From positions 70,396,959 through 70,460,958 of the forward strand of contig OZ018329.1 in the NCBI GenBank assembly GCA_963969495.1: a stretch of 64,000 nucleotides of DNA, read 5' to 3'. Shown in pieces: positions 20,950 to 32,521 of this stretch. The notes under the pieces were generated by a model. That model searched no databases. It was not told where the DNA came from and saw only the letters and a program-made list of their open reading frames with translations. The stretch's first letter is position 1. Every line of letters begins with the position of its first letter. The DNA comes from Ceratothoa steindachneri. Lineage: Eukaryota; Arthropoda; Malacostraca; Isopoda; Cymothoidae. The position numbers and the translations under genes are program-made.

Positions 20950-21600
20950 GGCACGGCAGTGTTATTGGGTGGGGGAGCCGTAGTGGGTGGAGGAGTGTGT
21001 TCTGCAGAGGTGGTGGCTTTGGTTGGGGTGGTGTCTTGGTGGGGGGAGTTCGTGACGGAGGTGGGTGGTGTAGAGCTGGAGGATGAAGGGCTGGAAGTGG
21101 TTGGGGAGGTACAGATTATGAGAGGAGGGGTGTCGGGGGAGAGAGGAGGTAGGGACGGCGGAGGGGTGGTGGAGGGAGAAGGAGAAGGAGTCGGAGGAGA
21201 AGGAGTTGAAGGAAGGGGGGTTGAAGGGGAAGGAGTCTTAGGTGAAGGGGCGGAAGGCGGAGGAGGAGAAGGGTGAGAAGGAGTAGAGTGAGAAGGGGTG
21301 TGTTGAGAAGGGGAGGATTGAGAAGGAGTGGAGACAGGAGAGAGGGGGGTTTGTTTGTCCCGTGCCTGTCTCCGCGGATGGGGCTTGGGGGTGGGGTTTT
21401 GGGGGTTGGCACGGGGTGTAGTGGACTGCGAGGGGGTTGGAGTGACGGTGGAGGCTGTGGGAGAGGAGGCGGAGATGGGTGCGAGGAGGGGGGGTGGCAG
21501 TGGGAGATAGGTGGGGTTTTGATAGAGGGGTGGAAGAAGCGCGAGGAGGATAGGTTGTGTGAATGGGGGCTGGAACAGTGGCTAAGGAAGGTGCAGGGAC
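20950..21600. repeat. Extreme purine/G-rich plus strand between ORF1 and ORF2 of LINE C
   Basis: The plus strand is almost devoid of C for about 650 bp and is built from gga, gaa and ggt triplets. Blocks such as gagggagaaggagaaggag (about 21173-21191) are polypurine. On the coding strand this would read as a long Pro/Leu/Ser-rich stretch with stops. Such strand asymmetry favours triplex or R-loop structure; I cannot compute a score. Confidence 0.7.
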
Positions 21601-22884
21601 AGGACAGACGGCGGGGAGAGCGTGGTGAGAGTGGAGGGCGGTGGTTCCCTGCGGGCAGGGGTGTGTACCCGTCGGGGTGGGAGGAGTGCAGGTCTGGAAG
21701 TGTGTGCGTCTATTAGAGCGAACACCTTCTCGGAGAAGGTGATTTGCTCTATGCCGTTGGAAGCGAATAGCGTGTTTAGGATATTCGCGTATAGTCGGGG
21801 GTCACCCCTCGACATGTCTTTTGCCACCGCTGAGAGGAGGGTGGCCAGGTGTAGTTTGGTTTTTGTGTTGTCGCTGGGGTGGGGTGGGGTGGGGGTGGGG
21901 GTGTAGAGTGGGGTGGGGGTGGGCGTGTAGAGTGGTGTGGGGGTGGGCGTGTAGAGTGGTGTGGGGGTGGTAGTGTGGGGGTCTCTGAGTGTTATGAGCT
22001 GGGGGGGAGGGATGTGTAGGTGGGGTGTGGTTGCTGCAGGGGGTGGGTGGGTGCGTCGGGGGTAGAGCAGGGGGAGCCGGCAGCGTAGGGCTGGCAGCAG
22101 CGGCGAATGACATGGTGAGGGGAGAGGGTGCGGGGGCGGGGTGTGTGGTTGTGTGTGTGTTTGGTTGTGGGTGCCGGATGGCCTCCACGGCGTCGTGGCG
22201 TGCCTTACCTAGGTAAGGGCACCTGGGGTTGACAGCGACGTGGTCGCCGCCACAGTTTGCACAGCGGGCTGTGGTGGAGGTGCAGGTCGTGTAGTTGTGC
22301 CCCACTACACTGCACTTGGAGCAGATTAGGTCTGCAGTGCATGTGTTGGTGCTGTGACCGGTTTTATAGCACCGGTGGCATTGTGTGGGTCTTATGTTGT
22401 GTTGTTCTTCAATGTGTGTAGGGTTTGTGAGGGTGCCGCAGATCTGGATGCCTTGGTCTAGCAGCATGTTTTTGGTGTTGTCACTGGACAGTGTAATTAC
22501 TGCCCAGTTTTTTGACCTGTTGAAGTATAGGTCCTTGATGACCTCCTCCCCGTACTCCTGACGGAGGTGCGAGCGAAGGTCCTCATTTGTAAAGGCCAAC
22601 CACAAAGGGTTGGTCCTTGTAACTCGTATCTGGTATCGTTTCATGATACCGTCAGCGAGTCTAGTCTGCAGGTTGCGTGTGTTGAGTGTAGTGGTGGCAT
22701 TTTCGTGGAACGTTAGCGCGTCCTCCTGTGAGCGGAAGACGAGCTTGTGGCCTGTGCGTAGTTTTATTATGTTGGTTATTGGTGTGTCGTGGGTGGAGGC
22801 TAGGTTAAGCAATGTGTGGTGGTCGATTGTGTCGGGTGCTGGTTCTGTGGTGTTCGTTAGGATAAGGTGTGAAGTGTTTGCCAT
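21582..22884 (-). pseudogene. LINE C ORF1: zinc knuckles and a His/Pro/Thr-rich tail
   Basis: It starts at ATG 22884 (MANTSHLILTN). Residues 1-165 form an RNA-binding-like region (IIKLRTGHKLVF, YQIRVTRTNPLWLAF). Three knuckles follow: CHRCYKTGHSTNTC, CSKCSVVGHNYTTC and CANCGGDHVAVNPRC. The tail is Pro/His/Thr-rich and contains a coding minisatellite (repeated PHTTLHAH units, 21880-21985). The frame then shifts. Frame 21827-21582 carries DPRLYANILNTLFASNGIEQITF, the equivalent of the ILICITHAN block of the other ORF1s, so the real protein probably spans both. It is expected to coat the element RNA. Confidence 0.8.
21880..21985 (-). repeat. Coding minisatellite of about 30-bp units, G-quadruplex-like
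   Basis: Units of the form gtgggggtgggcgtgtagagtg repeat three to four times inside ORF1 C, giving repeated His-Pro-His-Thr-Leu peptides. The plus (template) strand contains runs such as ggggtggggtgggg followed by more G4-G5 tracts, satisfying the simple four-run G-quadruplex rule. Confidence 0.8.
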
Positions 22885-23395
22885 TTTTATTCTTTACGCT
22901 TTTTACTTAGATTTGGGAAGGCCCCCGCCCCGCCGATAAGGACCCCGTGAACATGACTCGGATGTGGAGAAGGGTGATGGATGATTTTATGGACCTGGTT
23001 GGGCTCCTCAGAGGGTGTAAAAACATGGCGGACTTAATGATGACTGAAGCCAGAATCAACTGACTCCAGTCGGGGTGCAGCCCCCTCTATTGGGTTTTGG
23101 TTATTTAACAGTTACGTCCGACATCTCACAGAGACGGAAGAGTCTCCCTCTGTGGTCCTGGACGGTGGACGCAGGGTAGGTTGTTATGCCTCCCCACGTT
23201 TGTAACTGAATCCCGAACCAGGTTGCTTCTTCCTCTGAGTTCCGCAGCGGGGTAAGCCTCAGACCTCCTTTCTCCAGAGTTTTCAATTATGCCTTTTCTA
23301 AGTAGAACGGCATAGTTGCAACGAAGCTATATGTGTAGAGTCACGTTCACGGAGCCAGACATCACGGCGGAGCAGGGATGGGGGGGGGGGGGGGG
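22885..23395 (-). promoter_or_regulatory. LINE C 5' UTR with conserved hairpins
   Basis: This is co-linear with the leader of copy B: ggacttaatg, cacagagac, agtctccctctg, gtaagcctcag, and a terminal hairpin pairing tatgcc with ggcata (about 23288-23315). The far end is a run of 16 G (23380-23395). Promoter function is inferred from the element type, not shown. Confidence 0.5.
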
Positions 23396-24444
23396 TAGCA
23401 CGTCATATCAGAATGACGTGCCTAGGAAATAAAGGTATTTTTATTCGGTGGGGGGCAGGGGGTGACTTAAGGTCCTATTTAGGTCCGGGGGTATCTTGTA
23501 GATGGTGAAATCTCGTCCTCGAGAAAAATTTGTTGGTGAGCGGGAGTGTCCTGGAGGTGACCTTCCCTCAACGTTACCTCCTTTGCTGGCTAAGACTTCT
23601 CTTAGGTGGTAGAGCTCACGGAGAAATTCGATCGCTGTATGTCTACGGTGCTATTCCTCCTTCGTATGAAGTTTCTTCGTGGTTTAACTGGCATACGTAG
23701 CTGCACCCCAAGCCTCACTGAAATTCATAGACCTCGTTCGACCTATCTTGTTAAAGACTCCTGGGCCAGGGGCGGTGGAGGTTTATTTTTTCAAATATGA
23801 GTTCGCTTTTCCGCTAGTTGGAAGGTAATAAAGGCTGATGTATGGAATATGGTTCTTCTGGCGTTTTGTATTGTTATTCTTTAGGATGCGGACGTTAATT
23901 TATGGCTGATTTGGGAATGGTCTTTCATCAGGTGTTTTAGTGTTCAGTAGTTAAGAGATTTTGTGGTTTGTTAGGAGAGCTTAGTTGGTTGGGTGAGGGT
24001 ATTATGGTTATTGTGAATTGATTTTATTGTCTTCCAGAGTTTTGTTTTGATTTTGTTCTTCATGTTCTTGATGTACTGGCTCCATTTGTTCGCTTTCTTG
24101 TTGTTAATGAGTTGTGTACTCTGCCGTGGAGGACGGTCCCAAGACTGACTAAGATATGAAAAGGGTTGGCTGAGAGGTTCCGACACAGCAGCCATAAAAC
24201 TGAACACAAGAGGTATACCTCAACGGCGAATCAAGCTGATGGATGAAGTTACTTCAAATTCCATGGTTGTAAAGGTGGATGAAGGTTAGAGCAGATCATC
24301 CAGTTATCTTAATACCTTAGCCACTGGAATCAGCTACTTGATATGCGATTGACCGGCTGTTTCTTTGAGTGCAACAGAAAGTAGATTTTAAACAAAAACC
24401 CGCATAGGCATTTCGTTGTGTACGCCAGCATATGGCTATATACA
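23396..24444. other. Mostly unassigned; possible LINE linker remnant
   Basis: A minus-strand frame at 24207-23971 contains KWSQYIKNMKNKIKTKLWKT, which resembles the charged linker between endonuclease and RT in LINEs such as D (KWNQFIKKIKN at about 56.9 kb). Nothing else is recognisable. Confidence 0.3.
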
Positions 24445-25065
24445 GAATAATAATAATAATAAAACAGTTTATTTCGGATACAAATAGTCACTTCGACTGA
24501 CAAAATACAATATTTAAAAGATATTATACAGCGAATGGGAAGAGTATTTACAAGGGTAGCGTAATGATATTATTTACAGATAATTAACAGACAGTTTGCT
24601 TATGTAAAATTCATGTGTTCAATTACGTTTATTCTCCTCATTTATATATTTCACAATTGTTGGGATTGGGTTATTCTGGTGTCTGTTAGTACGTGATCTG
24701 ATGGGAACAAGGAGGTTGTGGGAGCGAGTGGCGTGGCGAGGAGGGGGAGCCAGGGGCGGCAGGAGGTGACGGTGGCGAAGGTTGTTGAGCAGTTGTTTGC
24801 TGAATTGGATTATTGCTTTTTGGTGAACTGTAGCGAGGGAAGAGAGTACCAGGGTTATCAGAGCATTATCATAGCCGTTGTAGGAGGGGCCAAGCACGAT
24901 CATCAAGTCCTTTCTTTGCAATCTTTTCAACCTCTCTCGTTGTGCCGCGTTGAGGCTGGAGGACCAGGCTGGGGATGAATACGTAAGCCAGGGCAGTATT
25001 AAAGTCCTGTCCCAGTGACTTGAGGCGGCGCAGCACATACAGCCTGGATCTACCCTTAATTCCAC
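24445..25065 (-). pseudogene. 5'-truncated LINE: RT C-terminal domain and 3' tail
   Basis: The frame 25065-24619 encodes LPWLTYSSPAWSSSLNAAQR, then RLKRLQRKDLMIVLGPSYNGYDNAL, LLNNLRHRHLLPP and SRTNRHQNNPIPTIVKYINEE. This is the standard C-terminus of many CR1/RTE/jockey-type ORF2 proteins (LEYGSPAWSP...LQRKALRIVLG...SPIPYMV). Past its stop on the minus strand a short 3' UTR ends in ATAAACTGTTTTATTATTAT, an (ATT)n-type tail at about 24448-24465. The intact 3' end with loss of the 5' part is the normal outcome of incomplete target-primed reverse transcription. Confidence 0.75.
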
Positions 25066-25849
25066 GACAAATGAATTTTATAACTCATGTGATAAGTGAG
25101 TGATTTCTTTGGTAGGGTGTTTTGTTTACCTTATGTAAGTTTTATTGCTTATGCGGATTGTTGCTTCTAGGACAGAGTTTGTATTACCATGTGTTTTGAG
25201 GCTTTTGGGGCTGTAAACTTTGCTCGCTTCTGTTATGGTTGGAGGGACATGTTTGATGGCAGTGTCTATAGATTGTAAGCCTAGTAGAATGAAAGTGTTG
25301 AGTTTTTCTTCTATTTAATAGGTAAAGTTAGTCTTTTAGATTTCACGCAGGGAAAGGGGACCCTGTTTAGTCTGTTACACCTGATATTCAGAGAAATTGC
25401 GCATCATCTCGGCCTGAGTGCAAATTAGAGAAGGCTGTCACTGGAATAACCTGAACTCGCTGATAGGGCCTGGGAATGTCAATGGTGTGCTATCCTCTTG
25501 CTCTAATGGCAAAGGGGTTTCCCCTTTGCCATATGCGAAGCGGCCCTTAGGCAACAGCTGATCTCAAAACAAGATGCTCCTCTCTCATGTGCCTTATCAA
25601 CTATTCCCCCAACTTCTTCCAGCGGAGCGGGCGGTTCTCACTCTCCTTTCTTAAAGGGTTTGAGGGTTCCCCTGTACCCCTTTCTTTGGAGACGCCATTG
25701 GGCTATTCCATCTTAGTGCTAGGGGTATTCCTCCCCTTTACTATCACAGGGGATGGCCAAGAGAAGAGGCAGCTATTCAAAATCGACCGCTCTCGTTGAG
25801 AGAAGCTCGATAGGGCCGCCCCATTATAAAACCAAGGAATAATGAGGCC
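25066..25849. other. Unassigned
   Basis: No supported gene. At 25508-25533 the text aaaggggtttccccttt is a short perfect palindrome. The right end may be leader sequence of LINE K. Confidence 0.35.
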
Positions 25850-26239
25850 TGTCGCGCCATGCCCCCAATTGTCATGCAGACGTGTGTTCTGAGAAGGCAG
25901 GGGCCCGGCACACCTGCTCCCTCTCTTCCTCGTTGGAGATCGGTTTACCTGCCCACACGAATAAAGATTACAGGCCGGAAGAAACCTCGATGAGGATCCG
26001 TGATACTTTGGGAGCGAGATGGACACATGGAGGCCATTCAAAGTTTGACATGATTACGGGGTTGATCCAGCCCCAGATGATATGATCTTCTATACGGGAT
26101 GAATCCGGGCTCCGTGCCAAACACCGAACCTTAGTCCGCCTATGTGTAAACTTCTCCTTAGACGATTCAGACCCCCGAGAACTCACAAGGAGAAAAGAGA
26201 CACCCTCTCAAGACTGGCGCTTCCTTGACAGCCAAGCCC

Positions 26240-27690
26240 TTCTCCATCTTGGAAAGAACTTTGCTAAAGTCTATCCATCCAATCTGCGAGTACCTTCTGG
26301 GATTGGAGAAAAGCTGGTTCACTCCCCACCCTCCTCTCCTAAGAACAACAAGAAGAAGGCAAATAAGACTAGGAGTTCATTAGCCCTCGTGCGGGGGCTC
26401 CGGGAAAGGACGGGTCCGCTATCGCATCGACAAGCGACCAGGCCAAGATCGACACTTCCGGCCCTGAGGTGCTCTTGACTGGATTGGCCTAGACTAAGAC
26501 CAGGGTTGGAACCAAGGTGAGCGGAGCCTCAATTATGTTGGGTGCCACATTGAGAGAAAATCTGCCGTTTTCGAACCCGCTTGCTTCAAACACTTTCTAG
26601 TCATTCACTCTGCATATGATAGCATGTTGGCCAAGGGCAACATGATTCATTAGAGAAGAGCGTTAGCTAGTTTGATTGATAGAGAGCCGTAGTGACCCCT
26701 TTGTCAGACGGAGCCTTCTTGTGAATGCGTCTGCCCCTTTCGAGGTGGCCATGGTTAATGCCCATTGAAAAATGAATGAATCGCCGGTAAGTGTGACGCT
26801 GCTTTCTACCATAAACTTCGTGAAAAAAATGAAAAAATGGTATATGCGAGGGAACTCATGTACTAATCCTTAGAAGATATCCCACAAGAGCTGACCGATC
26901 ACGTGGCAGTCAACGTTTAACTTGTGATTAGAAAACAGGGATGAGGGTTGAGACCCCCCCTCCCACTTAGATTCTGTCATGTTCGGCCATGAAAAGCTCC
27001 CTGAGTTGGTGCATGCCGATTGGTATCGCTACAGCGGGAAATTATTCGTACCACAGCCATGGAGGTGATACTAGAGCCACCGTTTTGGACAAAGAATCGC
27101 TACTGTACTCTAATAAAATCGGGTTTACCTGAACTCTGTGTAAGTTTCTCTAAGGCCGGACACGATAAGTTTCTATCGTTTATGACCAAGTGTGTCAATT
27201 GTGGAGAGCTCCACCCCGCTCTTCCGAAACGTAGTGGTTCGTATCACTTCCGGCTCGTCTCTAATTTGCGAGGCTAAAGAATTGGTTCTGGCACGTCCGG
27301 CGTTGACTAGGGCGTGTTATTCCTCAATTTACAAAAGGCACACTTTGCCCTTAGCTCCTTCAGGCCTACGAGCATGTTCGTTTCCTTGTCCATTCGGAAC
27401 CTATTTTCTGGTTTTATCCCCCTTTCCCACTGGTCGCTTCCCTGGCAGATGACGACACAAAGCGTTCAAACCCAGTTTTGGATAAAACTAGGGCTCACCC
27501 CTCCCCAAACGTGGCAATTTCGGGTAAAGCGAAAAGGCGGTGCACTTCCACCGAGTCGTTAGACTCATATAAAGCAACACCCATGAAAGTGGTCCTGAGG
27601 CAGTCTTCCGGGTTTCCTAAAGCAGCACCCAGAAATGAGAACAGCACCAAGAGAGCTTCGACTGCTACGCCCCAGCCCAAAGCTTGAATA
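26240..27690 (+). pseudogene. LINE K ORF1 remnant with degenerate zinc knuckles
   Basis: The clearest part is 27130-27230: C...F SKAGHDKFL, where the second Cys codon reads TTC, followed by CVNCGELHPAL. This corresponds to two gag CCHC knuckles, the second in the C-x2-C-x3-H form common in I-type elements. Upstream frames (26380-26600) carry Ser/Thr/Lys-rich sequence as in gag N-termini. Many stops and shifts are present. Confidence 0.5.
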
Positions 27691-27699
27691 AGTGCCTCG

Positions 27700-30600
27700 G
27701 AGACGATGGGATGAAAGCCGTGGAAGAAGGTGAGCGATTTACATTCATAAGGATGTATCCGTTCTTCTATCTGTTATAAATATCTCTTTTCAAGAAGTAA
27801 CATTACAGCTACACCTGGATAGGAAATATACTTTTAGTTCTGCGTATAATCCACCGTTAACCTATTTAGACGCCTGGAACTTTTCCCGAAACGTGGCACG
27901 TTTGCTGAGGCCTTTCAAATGGGCGGGGATTTTAACAGTAGACACCACCTCTGAGGAGGCTACTTGAAGAATCCCAGCGGTCAGGTCCATGCCAGCTTGA
28001 TAGACGAGCTGAGGATATGTTTCGTAGGTAAATGTGGATTAGTTTACGCATCACTGCCCGAAAACCACTTCCTTTTCTTGCCTTGACCTATCCCTTTGAT
28101 CTCCGGATGCTCAGCCTGATTTTGTGTGGGAGGTGGTCGATGACCTCCATGGCAGTGATCACTCCCAGATTCACATATCATTTTATGGACCACTGCCGCC
28201 TGAAAGACTACCTCGGTTATGCTTGGAGTGGGTGCGGTGGTACGGATTTAAGGAAATAACTGATTTATCAGTCCCAGTTGAAGAGTTTAGGTCGGTGCAT
28301 GAGGCTGTTAAGTTTTTCTTCGAAAAACTCATCGCCCTGGGATTTACTATTCCCAGAATGTCTGGCCGTTTTTCATGCTAAACGATTCCATGATGGTCCA
28401 TCGAGTGTTAGACGGTCCTCAAACAGAAGCGCCCTCAAACTGTCTGTGAATTTCATTGAGCTATGGCATGGAACCAGTATGTTTCAAAGCACGCCAATCT
28501 TTCCTCCTGGTGGACGTACATGTCTTTACTTAAAGGAAAGACCCCTCTTGTATAGGTGTGAAAGAGTCAAAAGGATTCAGGACTAGTTCTCGCAAAAAGC
28601 TCCCTTTCTTCATGAAATTAGGAGCAACGCAATATCGGAGTCCTTCGCCACCGCCTTTTCCACATTCTCTAGCCGGGATGTTGCTCCGCTTGATTCCAAT
28701 GCACGTCGTATCTCGTCCAAGGCCACAGACTGGAATTTACCCCCAGAGACAGATAACTGTAAAACGACAGGTAATATTAAATGAGTTACGCTCCGTCTTC
28801 GCTTCGTGCGAATGGCAAAACGGCGAGAGATAACTATATTCCGGCTGGTTACCGCCCAATTTCTCTAACTTTCTGTGTGTGTAAGTTGATCTGGAATAGG
28901 TTAAATTTATAATAGCCTTTTTTTCCTGGACAGCGAAGGCCACCTCTCTTCTGCACAGTGCGGTTTCAGGAAGTTCCACTCCACGTATGATGCTCTGCTC
29001 CGACTTGAAAATGTTGTCTGCGAGTCCTTCCTTCGTACACAGCATGGCAATACTGTACCATGGAGACTATCTACATGATGGAGGCGAGATGACGTCTCCC
29101 AATCTTTACTTCTAGGTTTCTGAGATCGTAGATCCCGCATACGGGTGTGATTGAGGAGCTCTCTTTGACCCAATGGAGCAGGAAGAGTGTGTCCCGGAAG
29201 TGTCCTGTCTCATTCTTTGCTGTGATCATTAACGGTATCATATCGCTCCTGCCAGAATATATTATCGCTACGCTCTTCATAGATTATCTTTCGAACTCTT
29301 TTAGTGCAGCCCAGATGCCAACTGTGACCATCGACTCCAACAGCTATTGAACTTTATCTATCGCTATGCCTAAGCGCAGATGTTTAGGTTTTCATTGGTC
29401 AAGAATAGCTGGTACACTTCTTTTGCCATCCACGGCTCTACCCTAAACTGTACTTGTTCTTAAACGGGGTTCCACTAAAAGTAGTGTATTTGCACCGTTT
29501 CCTTGCTATTGTTTTTGCCAGCTGCCTCACCTGGGAGGCTCATATTCACAGTTAAAGGATCTCTTTACTTGATCAAGGGACATTCTTTGTTCTGTGACGT
29601 TCAGCAGTAGGGTTCCTGATATATCTAATGACTTATTTTTATACTGACCCTTTGCTCGTTCGTAGCTTGAAAACGGATTTGAGTTTTATGTATCCTCAAC
29701 CGAGCGTGTATTGCGGAAGGTGGACTCGATCCACCCCACCGGTCTCCTCTTGACGACCGGTTCATTTCGCAAGTCCCTCATTGAGAGCCCTATTGTCGAT
29801 GTCGGGTAGATGCTACTCGCTCTGCGATTTGCAGTGCATTGTGCACCAGTACGCACGAGCCCAGTGTCTTCCTCAGTCACCAACGGCTCTAACTGCAACC
29901 ACGCCCGAATTCGACGTTCCTTATGGCGCCAATAGATGCCAGTCATCCCCTAAGCCCTAGAAAACACCTTCGATAGCTCTGTGTAGCTCTCGGGCCGATG
30001 GCGCTTCTGGTTCTTTCCAATACACCACTCTGGATGGTACTACTTTTGAATATTTTTCCATCGCGCCTCTGTTGCTAGAGCTTCCAGAGCGCAGAGAGTA
30101 TTGCGTTCGACATTTTTGGAGCACATTTCGTGTTACGCTGGAACCGTACCAGTGTTTACGGATGGCTCAAAGTCCTAGAAGGTTCTCGGCTTCCACGCCA
30201 TATCCCTTCTGCTTAAATTCAGTGAGGCTCTAACAGGCGTTGCGTCTGTCTTTAAGGTTGAGTTGGTTGCAATGCACCGCTCGGTATGGAAGATGACACG
30301 TCGTGCCCGGTTTCGTGGTATCAGTAATTTCATGGTTATTGGACATGTGGGAATTTAAGAAAATGAGCGCACAGATAAGGGCGCCAAAGAGTTCGCGATG
30401 CCTGGGGAAATAGACCAGTATTTCGCTCTTTCTCACATCGACTTGAATGGTGAAGAAGATTGGAGACAGCCGAAGGGAACTTAAAGTTGCGTGCTATGAC
30501 ACTGCGACTGTTCCCATGGACCTACCATCTAATGCCGCTACAGCTTCAGGTCGCTTTCTGTCGCCTTCAAATTATGCAAACTCAGGAGACGCACCGCCAT

Positions 30601-30830
30601 TTGATGGGGCGCTCTCTTGCACTTTACTAGGACGATTAGGTTGTCTCCCGGACTGTTCGACAGATTCTGGTTGAATGATTCAGTCTGGCTGATCTTTGTG
30701 CTCATTATCTGTCCCTGTAACTTGACGAGCGGGATACATACCGAATCTCTCTTGCACTCGGACACATTCGTGCACGCAAACTTGTGGAATATCTGAGTTT
30801 GAGAGGAGGCTCACCTCCTCCATTTTATCT
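27700..30830 (+). pseudogene. LINE K ORF2 remnant: endonuclease, RT, RNase H
   Basis: Endonuclease: GGDFNSRHHL at about 27921-27950 and WEVVDDLHGSDHSQIHISF at about 28125-28180, giving the GDFN and SDH catalytic motifs. RT: YRPISLTFCVCKL (about 28850-28890), SSAQCGFRKFHSTYDALLRL (about 28940-29000), a degraded LTQWSRKSVSRKCPV and IINGIISLLPEYI (29165-29270), and CMPK...RIAGTLLLPS (about 29370-29430). RNase H: VFTDGSKS then, past a stop, VFKVELVAM (30152-30290), the Asp and Glu sites. No frame is open for more than about 90 codons. A single decayed element explains all pieces, in the right order. Confidence 0.6.
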
Positions 30831-31010
30831 TACTATCTTTGGTGTTGTTTGCATGTCCCTCCGCTGGATGGAAGCTCTCCTCCCCCACCCCCTCCCGATG
30901 GCGGAGCGTGCTTCTTTCTGCATTTTACTTTTAATTAGTTTTTTTTTTTGCTTATTTGCTAATTGGTGCCTTTCGCAAGTTTTTTTAAATCTAGTCTATC
31001 ATTAAGCTTT

Positions 31011-31487
31011 GACAGAATTAGGGTGACTTATGTCTAAGTTGGTAGTCAGCGGGTGTCAGATAAAAGACACAAAAAAAAACCTCCATTAAGTTTATTGTAA
31101 TTCTTTTGTAAGTTTTCTCGAAAGCCTAATTTATAAGTTGAGTGATTTTGAAAGAAATGAATGAGAATCGGGTTGTGTTATGGAGGGAGATCGTGTATGA
31201 CTTCCCACATCATCCGCATTTAGAGAATGTGAGTGCGAAACGTAATATTTGTGGATGTTTGGTGCTAGTGATATTACTATGTGGTTCAAGTGGCTAAGGT
31301 CCTGTAGTTGACGATGCTTAATGAAAGCAGATTTCTCAAGAGAGCCTCACATATTGGTCGATAGTTTAGGCTCATTGAAAATTTGGGGATTCACGATGAA
31401 GTCTTTCCCAGGAAGAGGTTTGAGATTTTCGCAAGGACATCAAGATGGGTATTTAATTGTGTGTTGGCGGAAAGCATCGTTTTAGTT

Positions 31488-31490
<3 letters not shown>
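31011..31490. other. Unassigned
   Basis: No frame or repeat signature recognised between LINE K and the PLE end at 31.5 kb. Confidence 0.4.
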
Positions 31491-31492
<2 letters not shown>

Positions 31493-31541
<49 letters not shown>

Positions 31542-32204
31542 CACGGTGAAAGTAAGGACACATAGGAGGCTGAGGTACATGTGATTTATTTAAAGAACAA
31601 TGTTTCGGGCGTATCACCCATCTTCAAGTTCTAAAATCATAAAATAATATAATACAGTTAAATAATATTAAAAATAATCAGGTTAATACCATGTAGGTAA
31701 ATCAAAAATTAAAAAAATAACTCAGGGATTTAAAAGGCAAGAGAATCAAGATATCAATCTAATGTAACCACTATTGACACGAAAAGAAAGAAGCAAAAAC
31801 ACAAAAGTAAATAATTTCAGTATAATATTGCTTACCGATGAAGTTCAGGAGAAATCACAAAGTGAAGAAATTATAAAAGATGTGGCTTAAAGAAGGATAA
31901 GAATTTGATTAGTTGGTTGTTAAATAAGAGAAGGTTGGTTGGGTGTTGAATGACGTAATTAAAATTAAGAAATAAGAAGGGGAACAGTGGTATTATCTAT
32001 GTTGAGTGTAGGAGAGTTTGTACGTATTAGTAGGGATTCCAAAATTCTTAGACTATATTCATTGTTATTATGACAAATTATTTTGAAGTTATCTATGGAA
32101 CATTCTGTCTTGCATTGTATAATATGATGTCTAATTACAGAAGCTTCCTTCTTAGACAAATCTTTTCCAGTGCGATGGCTTATTCCTATGTGAGAATATT
32201 GCAT
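31493..32204 (-). mobile_element. Penelope-like element 3' part: GIY-YIG tail, 3' UTR, (TA)n
   Basis: Frame 32204-31965 encodes GISHRTGKDLSKKEASVIRH, then HIIQCKTECSIDNFKII and EYSLRILESLLIRTNSPTLN. This is the C-terminal half of a PLE GIY-YIG domain (the E of LRxLESLxI is a conserved site in this family). After about 330 bp comes gatgggtgatacgcccgaaa, a polyadenylation-like AATAAA, and (TA)n at 31493-31537. The 5' side is truncated exactly at the next (TA)n tract. Confidence 0.75.
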
Positions 32205-32205
32205 T

Positions 32206-32208
<3 letters not shown>

Positions 32209-32293
<85 letters not shown>

Positions 32294-32420
32294 AGAGAGA
32301 AATCACAGTGATATGATCAATTTATTCGCAAAACAAGGTTTCAACGGAAACCTCCGTCATCGTCAATCGCTGGAAGACTAATGAAATACAAAAGAGATGC
32401 AAAACCTCTTGACACACAAA
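32209..32420 (-). repeat. (TA)n and the end of a second PLE copy
   Basis: (TA)n spans 32209-32291. To its right, read on the minus strand, lies gacgatgacggaggtttccg, then ttgaaaccttg, gaataaattgatcat and a tctctcttgta junction with the TA tract. This matches the motif order of other PLE ends. It lies in the same orientation as, and directly upstream of, the 31.5-32.2 kb copy. Confidence 0.6.
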
Positions 32421-32521
32421 TTTACAAGTCGAAATCTGATTGGTGGGGGGGGGAAAATGAGGAAGCAACGGCCTTTTTCAGTAAGGGAATTATTATAAAT
32501 TTCTTATTTTTCAAGGGATTA

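Larger units (their letters stand above)
18058..23395 (-). mobile_element. LINE copy C, nearly full-length two-ORF element
   Basis: The order is 5' UTR (23395-22885), ORF1 (22884-21582, one shift), a proline-rich or spacer region, ORF2 (20931-18094, one stop) and a very short 3' UTR. The AATAAA signal on the minus strand (18088-18083) lies six bases past the ORF2 stop. A 16-base G run (23380-23395 on the plus strand) marks the upstream edge. C belongs to a lineage distinct from A/B/D/E/F/G (YADD rather than FADD). It shares the general leader layout with B. Confidence 0.8.
25850..31010 (+). mobile_element. LINE copy K, RNase H-bearing (I/R1/LOA-like), heavily decayed
   Basis: The order on the plus strand is leader, gag-like ORF1 with zinc knuckles, endonuclease, reverse transcriptase, RNase H. 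All are spread over many short frames. This base composition is more balanced than the surroundings. K is the only LINE here with RNase H signs and is by far the oldest. Its limits are approximate. Confidence 0.6.

Noticed and set aside
20959..21716. Gly/Glu/Arg-rich plus-strand frames of 100-147 codons
   Set aside because: They arise from the C-poor strand opposite the LINE C ORF1-ORF2 region; composition alone keeps them open.
30447..31005. Hydrophobic plus-strand frame as a host membrane gene
   Set aside because: It lies at the 3' end of LINE K and is short, and the region is better explained as decayed ORF2 and 3' UTR.
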